Origin: Chryseobacterium gleum
GTDB lineage: Bacteria > Bacteroidota > Bacteroidia > Flavobacteriales_D > Sanyastnellaceae
Reading direction: 5' to 3'
NCBI GenBank assembly: GCA_945897395.1
Contig: CAMDFE010000062.1
Span: 1 to 7,831 of the forward strand
DNA: 7,831 nucleotides
This document shows, in pieces, positions 1 to 6,024 of this stretch. The position numbers were made by a program, and so were the translations under genes. Numbering within the stretch: the stretch's first letter is position 1; every line of letters starts with the position of its first letter. The notes under the pieces are model-generated. The model ran no database searches and was not told the DNA's origin. It saw only the letters and a list, made by a program, of their open reading frames with translations.

Positions 1-1209
1 AGTTAGCGCGGCAATAATCTCAGGAAGGACGATGAAGAAATTAAATATCCCCATGTACACTCCAATCTTGTCCGAAGGCAAGCAATCTGCAAGCATGGCA
101 TAAGGCATTGAAAGAATGCTCGCCCAGGCTATTCCCACCGCACCCATAACAGCAAACAAATAAATTTGATTCTCTGCACCATGAATAAAGGAGAGTGCAA
201 TTAGTCCCGCACCACCTATGCTCAAACACAATTGATGGGTTATTTTCTGTCCTAACGGTTTCACCAACAGCGGAAGAAGCATTGCAAATGAAAACGTGAT
301 TAAATTTTGAAAGGAATAGGTCAATCCTGCCAACTCCGTCCCCTGCTTATACAATTCCTTTATAGCGGGATCTGCGCTATCGGCGCTCCCTCCGAAAATA
401 TCTACACCAACCGCAGGGGTATAATAAAACCACATTAAAAACAACCCAGGCCATGTAAGAAATTGCACTAAAGCCAATTGCTTCATACGCTTTGGCATGT
501 TCAAAATAGCATCAATGATTTCATTCAAACCATGCAGAATACCACCCTTCTTTTTTTCAATTGGATTTTCGTCCTTCTTTTCTGCAGGTGGATACTCTTT
601 TGAGGTGATAACAGTATATAGAACAAAAAGGAAAAATGCAGCTGCACCAATGTAAAAGCTCCATTTAACATTCGATGGAATTCCCACGTGACCGATTTCA
701 TCTTTCATTCCCACCCAGTTGGTAAATATCCATGGCAAAGCACTCGCTATAACAGACCCCAAACCTATAAAAAGTGATTGCATGCTAAAGCCGAAGGTGC
801 GTTGTTCTTCCGGCAGATTATCTGCAACAAAAGCGCGAAAGGGTTCCATTGAAATATTAATCGAAGAATCCAAGATCCACAATAGACCCGCAGCCATCCA
901 CAACTCACTGCAATTCGGCATTAACACCAAGGCAATAGAACTGAGAATTGCCCCAATCATGAAGTAAGGCCTTCTTCTTCCGAATGTCGGATGCCAAGTG
1001 CGGTCACTTAAATATCCAATGATTGGTTGAACGATGAATCCTGTCAACGGCGCAGCTAACCAAAGCAAGGGGATTTCTCCAGATTTAGCTCCTAAGAATT
1101 CATAGATAGAACTCATGTTGGCCATTTGCAGCGCCCAACCAAATTGAATTCCCATGAACCCGAAGCTCATGTTCCAGATTTGCCAAAAACTTAATCGTTG
1201 CTTATTCAT
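1..1209 (-). CDS. MFS transporter, SLC45/GPH-like sugar transporter (C-terminus outside window)
   Basis: Probable inner-membrane secondary transporter; 403 residues are visible from ATG 1209, and the open frame runs off the left edge without a stop. Very hydrophobic segments alternate with short loops. After the second segment comes an MFS motif-A-like loop, GYLSDR (residues 65-70) followed by FGRRRPY (76-82), typical of SLC45/GPH-type carriers. A charged loop rich in Lys/Glu (about 204-225) looks like the central cytoplasmic linker between the two six-helix halves. A conserved-looking stretch WASILSMPYAMLADCLP (362-378) followed by GVYMGIFNFFIV (383-394) is in the second half. Family members transport disaccharides such as sucrose or maltose with protons, but substrate cannot be read here and no sugar-utilisation gene is in view. 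It follows rnz by 52 bp on the same strand, so co-transcription is possible. Family members are usually about 450-500 residues, so the C-terminal end is missing. Confidence 0.88.
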   Translation of the reverse strand, partial: MNKQRLSFWQIWNMSFGFMGIQFGWALQMANMSSIYEFLGAKSGEIPLLWLAAPLTGFIVQPIIGYLSDRTWHPTFGRRRPYFMIGAILSSIALVLMPNCSELWMAAGLLWILDSSINISMEPFRAFVADNLPEEQRTFGFSMQSLFIGLGSVIASALPWIFTNWVGMKDEIGHVGIPSNVKWSFYIGAAAFFLFVLYTVITSKEYPPAEKKDENPIEKKKGGILHGLNEIIDAILNMPKRMKQLALVQFLTWPGLFLMWFYYTPAVGVDIFGGSADSADPAIKELYKQGTELAGLTYSFQNLITFSFAMLLPLLVKPLGQKITHQLCLSIGGAGLIALSFIHGAENQIYLFAVMGAVGIAWASILSMPYAMLADCLPSDKIGVYMGIFNFFIVLPEIIAALT

Positions 1210-1226
1210 ACCTGCAAGATATAGAA

Positions 1227-1243
1227 AGTGTACGAAATACACT
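1227..1243. other. Small perfect inverted repeat in the rnz-MFS spacer
   Basis: AGTGTA, five bases (CGAAA), then TACACT form a perfect 6-bp inverted repeat in the 52-bp gap between the rnz stop and the transporter ATG, 17 bp upstream of that ATG. The stem is AT-rich and no U-tract follows on the minus strand, so it is not an intrinsic terminator. It could be an operator for a dimeric regulator, an mRNA processing or stability hairpin, or chance. Confidence 0.35.
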
Positions 1244-1261
1244 CACTAGCAGAAAAGATTT

Positions 1262-2173
1262 TTACAAATCGAAAACGACGCCTTCGTTGGCTATTTCGGC
1301 ATTTGGAAATACAGTCATAGCCTCGGCCTTGAAGAGTTCGTCGTCGCTATATCGACTGCTGTAATGTCCTACTACCAATTTCTTCGCACCCGCCATTTTC
1401 GCTATGGTTGCAGCTTGAATAGTGGTTGAATGAAAGGTCTTTTTGGCGCGTTCTGTATCTTCTGCTAGGAATGTGGTTTCATGATAAACCAAATCTGAAT
1501 TCAGAATATTCGGAACTATGCGTTCATCATAGGCCGTATCTGAACAATATGCATACCGACGAATAGGAATTGAAGGACTAGTCACTTTTCCATATGTAAT
1601 TACTTCGTTGTTATCGCGCTCAACATCAATCCCCTTCTTCAATAATAAAATTTCTGAAGGCTGAAGTTTGAATTCAACAATCGCCCACTTTTCTATGTTC
1701 AGCTTTCGTTCCTTTTCCTCAAAAACGAAACCTGTGCAAGGCACACGATGTTTCAGCGGGAAAGAATAAACACGGACGGTATCGTCTTCAAAAACGAGTT
1801 GTTTTTCTTTGTCTTGCGTTTCTACGAAATTCAATTCATAATCGAAATAAGATTCTGAAACTTTGAATTGAAGTCGAATCACTTCCTCTAATCCGGGAGG
1901 ACCGTATATCGTCAAAGGTGTTTTCCTTCCCAATAAATTATATGTGCTAAGCAAACCAATGAGTCCGAAAAAATGATCGCCATGCAGATGTGAAATGAAT
2001 ATGGCTTGAATGCGTTGCATCTTCACCTTATACTTCCGCAATTGCATTTGTGTCCCTTCGCCACAGTCAATCAAAAAATATTTATCGTGCACATTCACGA
2101 CCTGCGCCGTTGGCTTGTGGCGCGAGGTTGGCGTTGCGGCGCCACATCCGAGTATGGTTAATTGAAACTGCAT
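1262..2173 (-). CDS. rnz: Ribonuclease Z (tRNase Z, short form)
   Basis: Zinc-dependent endonuclease of the metallo-beta-lactamase fold that cuts the 3' trailer from tRNA precursors after the discriminator base. The 303-residue length fits the bacterial short form. Visible motifs: the N-terminal LGCGAATPTSRHKPT (8-22), DCGEGTQ (36-42), zinc-binding HLHGDH (62-67, with Asp66 the expected catalytic acid), GPPGL (91-95), His142 in KHRVPCTGF, YCSDTAY (209-215, Asp212 bridging the metals), HETTF (231-235), His248 in FHST, and His270 in GHYSSRY. All expected metal ligands appear present, so the enzyme should be active. ATG 2173 is the only plausible start because the conserved motif begins at residue 8. 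Upstream there is no Shine-Dalgarno sequence: the ATG directly follows the U-tract of the preceding gene's terminator. Mature tRNA ends then depend on CCA addition, and a cca-type gene lies at the right end of the window. Confidence 0.97.
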   Translation of the reverse strand: MQFQLTILGCGAATPTSRHKPTAQVVNVHDKYFLIDCGEGTQMQLRKYKVKMQRIQAIFISHLHGDHFFGLIGLLSTYNLLGRKTPLTIYGPPGLEEVIRLQFKVSESYFDYELNFVETQDKEKQLVFEDDTVRVYSFPLKHRVPCTGFVFEEKERKLNIEKWAIVEFKLQPSEILLLKKGIDVERDNNEVITYGKVTSPSIPIRRYAYCSDTAYDERIVPNILNSDLVYHETTFLAEDTERAKKTFHSTTIQAATIAKMAGAKKLVVGHYSSRYSDDELFKAEAMTVFPNAEIANEGVVFDL

Positions 2174-2211
2174 AAAAAAAGAAAACCGCCTCGCATAAGA
2201 CGAGACGGTTT
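2174..2211 (-). terminator. Intrinsic terminator of the T9SS cargo gene, abutting the rnz start
   Basis: Read on the minus strand, AAACCGTCTCG, a 7-nt loop TCTTATG, and CGAGGCGGTTT form an 11-bp stem with one G-U wobble, followed by TCTTTTTTT. On the plus strand the wobble becomes a C-A mismatch and no T-tract follows, so it is directed leftward. It starts 22 bp after the T9SS cargo stop codon. The last T of the tract is the base immediately before the rnz ATG. Confidence 0.88.
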
Positions 2212-2224
2212 CAAAGGTCGTGAA

Positions 2225-2236
2225 TAATACGTATTA
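2225..2236. repeat. 12-bp perfect palindrome TAATACGTATTA
   Basis: This perfect 12-bp palindrome includes the stop codon of the T9SS cargo gene and lies 13 bp before its terminator stem. It has no loop, so a role as a DNA-binding site is more likely than an RNA structure. A palindrome of this length is expected about twice by chance in a window this size, so it is weak evidence alone. Confidence 0.25.
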
Positions 2237-3034
2237 GTGTTGAACTTGAATCAACTTCTCTGCAACATTCTTTCCTGAAACCAAACGCGCCACGTAGTTT
2301 CCTGTTGGAAGGTTCGAAGTGTTCAAGCGGTATGTGTTAGCACCTGGAGTTGTCATTGTTTTCTCAGAGAAAACCAATTGACCCATGGTGTTGTATACAG
2401 AAACTTCTGCTTGCTCGTTAGAACCCATTGGGAAAGTCACCAATGTGAATTCGTTTGCTGGGTTTGGAGAAACTTTAACTACGTCGTTGAAAGAAACACC
2501 TTCAGTAACACTGTTTCCAGAGAAGTCAAGGGTGTAACCTGTGAACTCATAAGGAACATCACCCAATAAAAGCAAGTTCGCAGTTACAGCAATCTTCACA
2601 GGGAAAATACCTGTTTGATTTGGAGTACCTGTGATATCTCCACAATATCCCGCACCTGCGCCGAACATACATGGGTCTGGATTTTCACCGTTGTTGTTAC
2701 ATGCAATTGAAAGACCTAGACCTGAAAGATCTGCCCATGTTGTATCCACAGCAGAAACAATTCCATAAAACACAGCATCCAAGTGAATGGTGTTAATGGT
2801 AATGAACGCCGGATATGTTGGATCAATATCTGCAGCAGTGGTTGGAGTTCTTACATAAAGCACATCGCTGTATGGAACACCTTGAAGACCTGGTGCAAAG
2901 TTCTCACCTATTACTGGATTCGGACTAACTCCGAAAGTTTGTCCAGCCCAATCGTAATCGGCTGAATTACATTGCGCAGATGCAGATAACGAAAGAGCTG
3001 CAAAAGCTAAAACAGAAAGTAGTTGTTTATTCAT
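2234..3034 (-). CDS. Secreted protein with T9SS type A sorting domain and Ig-like region
   Basis: A 266-residue exported protein, probably carried across the outer membrane by the type IX secretion system and released or surface-attached. Residues 1-20 form a signal peptide (MNKQLLSVLAFAALSLSASA) with cleavage before Gln21. Residues about 186-266 are the sorting domain: VKVSPNPANE, then VYNTMGQLVF (213-222) and LPTGNYVARL (242-251), ending in a short basic/hydrophobic tail. The central part has GITGTP-like logic (DITGTPNQTGIFPVKIAV, 133-150), resembling Ig-like domains of Bacteroidota surface proteins. Cys22, 112, 122 and 131 could form two disulfides. No catalytic motif is recognisable, so function is unknown; a structural or adhesive role is inference. 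It begins 9 bp after the STAS gene, so it probably shares that transcript, and it ends at a strong terminator. Confidence 0.9.
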   Translation of the reverse strand: MNKQLLSVLAFAALSLSASAQCNSADYDWAGQTFGVSPNPVIGENFAPGLQGVPYSDVLYVRTPTTAADIDPTYPAFITINTIHLDAVFYGIVSAVDTTWADLSGLGLSIACNNNGENPDPCMFGAGAGYCGDITGTPNQTGIFPVKIAVTANLLLLGDVPYEFTGYTLDFSGNSVTEGVSFNDVVKVSPNPANEFTLVTFPMGSNEQAEVSVYNTMGQLVFSEKTMTTPGANTYRLNTSNLPTGNYVARLVSGKNVAEKLIQVQH

Positions 3035-3043
3035 ATTAAGGGT

Positions 3044-3415
3044 TTAGATTTCACGTTCAACTTCTTCCATGTATACCAAATCAATGGCCTCATTTAATGT
3101 TGGAGTAATCTTAAAAACTGAATCCAACTGAGAAATGGAAATTAATTTTTTAACTGTTTCTTGTAATCCGCAAACGACGAATGTACCATTCGCATCGCGA
3201 CACAAGCGCTGCCCTACAAGCAATGCTGACAATCCAGAAGAGTCAATATACTTCGTAGCAGACAGATCCACAATAATGTTGCGCTGCGTGCTTCTGTTTT
3301 GAAGAACCAATTCCGATTTAAGCTCTGGAGCATAAATGGCATCGAGCTTCTCTACATTCGAAGTGATGAAAACTAACTTTTCTTTTTGGCCTGAAACAAA
3401 ATTCATAAAATGCAT
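3044..3415 (-). CDS. STAS-domain protein, anti-sigma factor antagonist-like
   Basis: A single-domain cytoplasmic protein of 123 residues when started at ATG 3415. The hallmark is IDSSGLSALL (57-66), matching the SpoIIAA/RsbV loop in which the second Ser (Ser60 here) is the residue phosphorylated by a partner kinase. It is preceded by NIIVDLSATKYI and followed by GTFVVCGLQETVKKLISISQLDSVFKI, in the usual STAS order. In Firmicutes such proteins bind anti-sigma factors by partner switching; no anti-sigma kinase, phosphatase or sigma factor is nearby, so the partner is unknown. A frame-extending TTG at 3424 is rejected because it is the last three bases of the promoter -7 box; ATG 3406 (120 residues) is an alternative. 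The gene lies 46 bp after pyrB with its own promoter and 9 bp before the T9SS cargo gene. Confidence 0.92.
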   Translation of the reverse strand: MHFMNFVSGQKEKLVFITSNVEKLDAIYAPELKSELVLQNRSTQRNIIVDLSATKYIDSSGLSALLVGQRLCRDANGTFVVCGLQETVKKLISISQLDSVFKITPTLNEAIDLVYMEEVEREI

Positions 3416-3421
3416 TTTGCC

Positions 3422-3454
3422 CAAATTTAGTTAATTTCTAGAAAGAAAAACAAA
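3422..3454 (-). promoter_or_regulatory. Bacteroidota-type promoter of the STAS gene
   Basis: On the minus strand, TTTG (3454-3451), a 21-bp spacer, and TAAATTTG (3429-3422) match the Bacteroidota primary sigma consensus TTTG/TTG plus TAnnTTTG at normal spacing. Six bases (GGCAAA) separate the box from ATG 3415, so transcription should begin at or just before that codon. The spacer contains the palindrome TTTCTAGAAA (3435-3444), a possible operator but possibly chance. Confidence 0.72.
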
Positions 3455-3470
3455 AAAAGACTTTGAAGAA

Positions 3471-4409
3471 TTAACTTACTCTTTTAATCCCTTGAGCAAG
3501 AAGAAAGATGGAAGCCATTCTTATGGCCACGCCATTTTCAACCTGATTAAGAATTATGCTGTTGTTGCCATCTGCAACTTCGCTCGATATCTCAACACCC
3601 CGATTTATAGGGCCTGGGTGCATAATTACGATTTCCTTTCCGAGGGAGTTCAATCGATCTTGTGTAAGTCCGAACAACTCCGTGTATTCGCGAAGACTAG
3701 GAAAATAAGGGATTCCGGCATCTTGTCGTTCCAGTTGAATGCGCAACATATTCGCTACATCACACCATTCCAGCGCACGCTGAAGGTTGTGTTCCACCTT
3801 CACTCCTAGCGATTCTATGTGCTTCGGAATTAATGTGGTTGGACCACACACCATGACTTCTGCTCCCAATTTCTGCAAGCAATAAATATTGCTCAAGGCA
3901 ACGCGACTGTGGGTAATGTCTCCAACTATAACCACTTTTTTTCCTTTGACTTCTCCTAATTTTTCTCGGATTGAAAAGGCATCGAGTAAGCCCTGAGTTG
4001 GATGCTCATGTGTGCCATCTCCCGCATTAACGACAACCGCGTTGGTTCTTTCAGATAAAAACTGGCAAGCACCTGGCGAAGCGTGTCGCATAACCACCAT
4101 GTCTACTTTCATAGCCAAGATGTTGTTTACTGTATCAATTAGCGTTTCGCCTTTCTTCACCGAAGAAGTTGAAGCTGAAAAATTAACGACATCGGCTCCC
4201 AATCTTTTTTCAGCCAATTCAAAACTCAAACGTGTTCGCGTTGAATTTTCAAAAAACAAATTGGCTACTGTAATATCTCTTAGTGAAGGAACCTTTTTAA
4301 TAGGTCTATTTAGTACTTCTTTGAACTCGTCGGCTTGCGAAAAAATCAAGTCAATGTCCGTCTTTGTCAACGGCTCAATGGCAATGAGGTGCTTGGTGCT
4401 TAGCTTCAT
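3471..4409 (-). CDS. pyrB: Aspartate carbamoyltransferase catalytic subunit
   Basis: Catalyses carbamoyl phosphate plus L-aspartate to N-carbamoyl-L-aspartate and phosphate, the committed step of de novo pyrimidine synthesis, in the cytoplasm. The 312-residue protein carries the full active-site set: FENSTRTR (53-60, carbamoyl-phosphate binding), SSVKKGET (82-89, the mobile Lys loop from the neighbouring subunit of the trimer), HASPGA (109-114), HPTQGLLD (136-143), GDITHSRVA (163-171), MLRIQLER (221-228, aspartate-side Arg) and HPGPINRG (264-271). Its length is that of a stand-alone catalytic chain; no pyrI regulatory subunit is present in the window, so it may work as an unregulated trimer, although pyrI could be elsewhere. 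It begins one base after the pyrR stop (TAA-C-ATG), which implies co-transcription and probable translational coupling. Confidence 0.98.
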   Translation of the reverse strand: MKLSTKHLIAIEPLTKTDIDLIFSQADEFKEVLNRPIKKVPSLRDITVANLFFENSTRTRLSFELAEKRLGADVVNFSASTSSVKKGETLIDTVNNILAMKVDMVVMRHASPGACQFLSERTNAVVVNAGDGTHEHPTQGLLDAFSIREKLGEVKGKKVVIVGDITHSRVALSNIYCLQKLGAEVMVCGPTTLIPKHIESLGVKVEHNLQRALEWCDVANMLRIQLERQDAGIPYFPSLREYTELFGLTQDRLNSLGKEIVIMHPGPINRGVEISSEVADGNNSIILNQVENGVAIRMASIFLLAQGIKRVS

Positions 4410-4410
4410 G

Positions 4411-4950
4411 TTAGTCGTTCAAAAAAATTACATGATCTTCCTTTTCCCCTTCACTCTTCCACATAACTCTAACGCGTTGATTGTCGAAACTCTCTACTTC
4501 CTTCCCAACATAAGTGGCTTCAATAGGCACTTCCCTTCCTTTCTTCCTATCTATCAAAACAAGCAATTCAACCGACTTCGGCCTTCCGTATTCCATAAGA
4601 CCTTCTATGCCGGCGCGTATGGTTCTTCCGGTATACAAGACATCGTCTATTAAAACCACGTTCATTCCTTCCACACTGTGCTTCATGTCTGTGGACTTAG
4701 CCAGAAGCGGTTTGTCGTGAATTCTAAAATCGTCGCGATAAAACGTTGGATCAACAATTCCCCACTTCACAAGATGTCCGGATTTTGCAAATTCTTCCAC
4801 AATGCGTTCCATGAAAAACACGCCACGAGGTTGAAGTCCGATGAGAATGGTCGAAGAAAAGTCTTTGTGATTTTCGATTAATTGACGACACAACCTTTGA
4901 ATGATCATATTCAGCAGTCCGCCATTGATCAAGGTGATTTTTTTTGCCAT
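4411..4950 (-). CDS. pyrR: PyrR-type bifunctional regulator / uracil phosphoribosyltransferase
   Basis: A PRTase-fold protein of 179 residues from ATG 4950, close to the 181 of Bacillus PyrR. The PRPP-binding motif is VVLIDDVLYTGRTIRAG (98-114). Other family blocks are GLQPRG (38-43), VDPTFYRDD (66-74, containing the TxYRDD block) and LIDRKKGREVPIEATYVGK (132-150). In Bacillus, PyrR binds a leader RNA with UMP to attenuate pyr transcription and also has weak uracil phosphoribosyltransferase activity. Here GLQPRG replaces the Bacillus GIKTRG. A TTG nine bases upstream extends the frame but is the end of the promoter -7 box, so ATG 4950 is chosen. The gene leads directly into pyrB one base later. 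With virtually no leader RNA, how or whether it regulates pyrB is unclear; the UPRT role could dominate. Confidence 0.95.
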   Translation of the reverse strand: MAKKITLINGGLLNMIIQRLCRQLIENHKDFSSTILIGLQPRGVFFMERIVEEFAKSGHLVKWGIVDPTFYRDDFRIHDKPLLAKSTDMKHSVEGMNVVLIDDVLYTGRTIRAGIEGLMEYGRPKSVELLVLIDRKKGREVPIEATYVGKEVESFDNQRVRVMWKSEGEKEDHVIFLND

Positions 4951-4956
4951 CGAGTG

Positions 4957-4964
4957 CAAATATA
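4957..4964 (-). promoter_or_regulatory. Promoter -7 element of pyrR-pyrB
   Basis: TATATTTG on the minus strand is an exact match to TAnnTTTG and ends 6 bases (CACTCG) before the pyrR ATG, predicting a leader of only about 0-5 nt. A TTTG at 4994-4991 is the nearest -33 candidate, but its 26-bp spacing is longer than usual, so the upstream element is uncertain. Confidence 0.68.
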
Positions 4965-4982
4965 GGAGAAAATTGAATTACC

Positions 4983-4990
4983 TACTTTTG
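4983..4990 (+). promoter_or_regulatory. Promoter -7 element of the sua5-type gene
   Basis: TACTTTTG matches TAnnTTTG exactly and ends 6 bases (CAAAGC) before ATG 4997. No good TTG is found at the expected -33 distance. The box lies only 18 bp from the oppositely oriented pyrR -7 element, so polymerase could hardly occupy both promoters at once. Confidence 0.65.
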
Positions 4991-4996
4991 CAAAGC

Positions 4997-5938
4997 ATGA
5001 TTGGAACGGAAATAGAAAAAGCACGAGAACTTCTTCTTCAAAACGAAGTGGTTGCTATTCCTACTGAAACAGTTTACGGTTTGGCTGGCAATGCCATAAG
5101 TGTAGTAGCGGTTTCCAAGATTTTTGAAGCGAAGAATCGTCCGCATTTCGACCCGCTCATTGTTCACGTTTCTTCGATTTCAGAAGTTTCAAAATATGTG
5201 GAAGAAATTCCTGAATTGGCTTTCAACCTGATGGAACATCTTTGGCCAGGCGCATTAACCGTTTTACTTCCGAAAAAATCTTGCATTCCTGATCTAACAA
5301 CATCGGGATTGAATGAAGTGGGCATTCGTATTCCTAATCACCCCATGTCTTTAGAGCTTTTAAGAAGTCTTCCCTTTCCGCTTGCGGCGCCCAGTGCGAA
5401 TCCTTTTGGATACATAAGTCCAACTAGCGCGCAGCATGTGGAAGATCAATTGGGCGAAAAGATTCCGTACATCCTCAATGGGGGAAACTGTTCTGTGGGA
5501 ATTGAGTCCACTGTTTTGCGTGTTCAACACAACGAAATAGAAGTGCTTCGTTTAGGAGGAATTTCTATTGAATCGCTTCACCGTTTCACGCCGAAGATTC
5601 ACATTCAAGAACATTCAACAAGTTCTCCTGCTTCACCCGGAATGCTTACCAATCATTACGCTCCAAGAAAACCTATTTATGTTGGAAACATTCGCGAACT
5701 GATGGATTCCTTTTCATTACAGAAAATCGGAGTGCTAAGTTTCAAGGAAGATTTCCAAGTAAGCGCTCAACGCATTTTAAGTCGACGTGGAAATTTCACT
5801 GAAGCGGCAAGTAATTTCTTCGCCTTTATGCGTGATTTAGACTCGTTAGACGTAGACGTTATTCTTGCGGAATTTCTTCCAGATGAAAATTTAGGTCGCG
5901 CAATTAACGATAAGTTGAAACGCGCTTCAGCAAAGTGA
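4997..5938 (+). CDS. sua5: L-threonylcarbamoyladenylate synthase, Sua5-type (YrdC plus Sua5 domains)
   Basis: Makes threonylcarbamoyl-AMP from threonine, bicarbonate and ATP, the first step of t6A37 modification in tRNAs reading ANN codons; acts in the cytoplasm and hands the product to the TsaD transferase complex. The 313-residue length is the long form with two domains. YrdC domain (about 1-190): PTETVYGL (22-29), KIFEAKNRP (41-49), LWPGALTVLLP (82-92), GIRIP (109-113), APSANPFGYISPT (131-143), GIESTVL (168-174). Linker and Sua5 domain: SPGMLTNHYAP (213-223), then GRAINDKLKRA (300-310) at the C-terminus. The frame is open back to 4901, but ATG 4997 is chosen because it starts the conserved domain and sits 6 bp after a -7 promoter box; an upstream start would lie inside pyrR on the other strand. 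It is transcribed divergently from pyrR. Confidence 0.95.
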   Translation: MIGTEIEKARELLLQNEVVAIPTETVYGLAGNAISVVAVSKIFEAKNRPHFDPLIVHVSSISEVSKYVEEIPELAFNLMEHLWPGALTVLLPKKSCIPDLTTSGLNEVGIRIPNHPMSLELLRSLPFPLAAPSANPFGYISPTSAQHVEDQLGEKIPYILNGGNCSVGIESTVLRVQHNEIEVLRLGGISIESLHRFTPKIHIQEHSTSSPASPGMLTNHYAPRKPIYVGNIRELMDSFSLQKIGVLSFKEDFQVSAQRILSRRGNFTEAASNFFAFMRDLDSLDVDVILAEFLPDENLGRAINDKLKRASAK

Positions 5939-5961
5939 CTTTTAGTATCATACTCCACCAC

Positions 5962-5989
5962 CTTCTTCCTTTTGGAAAAAAGGAAGAAG
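5962..5989. terminator. Strong hairpin between convergent genes, candidate two-way terminator
   Basis: CTTCTTCCTTTT and AAAAGGAAGAAG form a perfect 12-bp stem with the 4-base loop GGAA. It starts 24 bp after the sua5 stop and lies 35 bp from the stop of the opposing secreted-protein gene, the only structure in the 86-bp convergent gap. Neither strand has a proper U-tract after the stem (plus strand continues CAACGTG), so it may stabilise both mRNA 3' ends rather than end transcription by itself. Confidence 0.55.
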
Positions 5990-6024
5990 CAACGTGTTCT
6001 GATCGGGAAAACCGTTAAAAATTA

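Noticed and set aside
719..967. Plus-strand open frame of 82 codons
   Set aside because: It lies wholly within the MFS transporter coding sequence on the other strand and has no recognisable domain or promoter.
3445..3470. Intrinsic terminator after pyrB
   Set aside because: The minus strand has a T-rich run (TTTTTTTGTTTTTC) after the pyrB stop, but no stem precedes it, so read-through from pyrR-pyrB into the STAS gene remains possible.
4012..4653. Plus-strand open frame of 213 codons across pyrB and pyrR
   Set aside because: It is antisense to two clear, fully conserved genes; its length reflects their codon use, and it shows no domain of its own.
4901..4996. N-terminal extension of the sua5 frame to ATG 4901
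   Set aside because: The extra 32 residues lie over pyrR coding DNA and the promoter region, do not belong to the YrdC domain, and precede the -7 box at 4983-4990.
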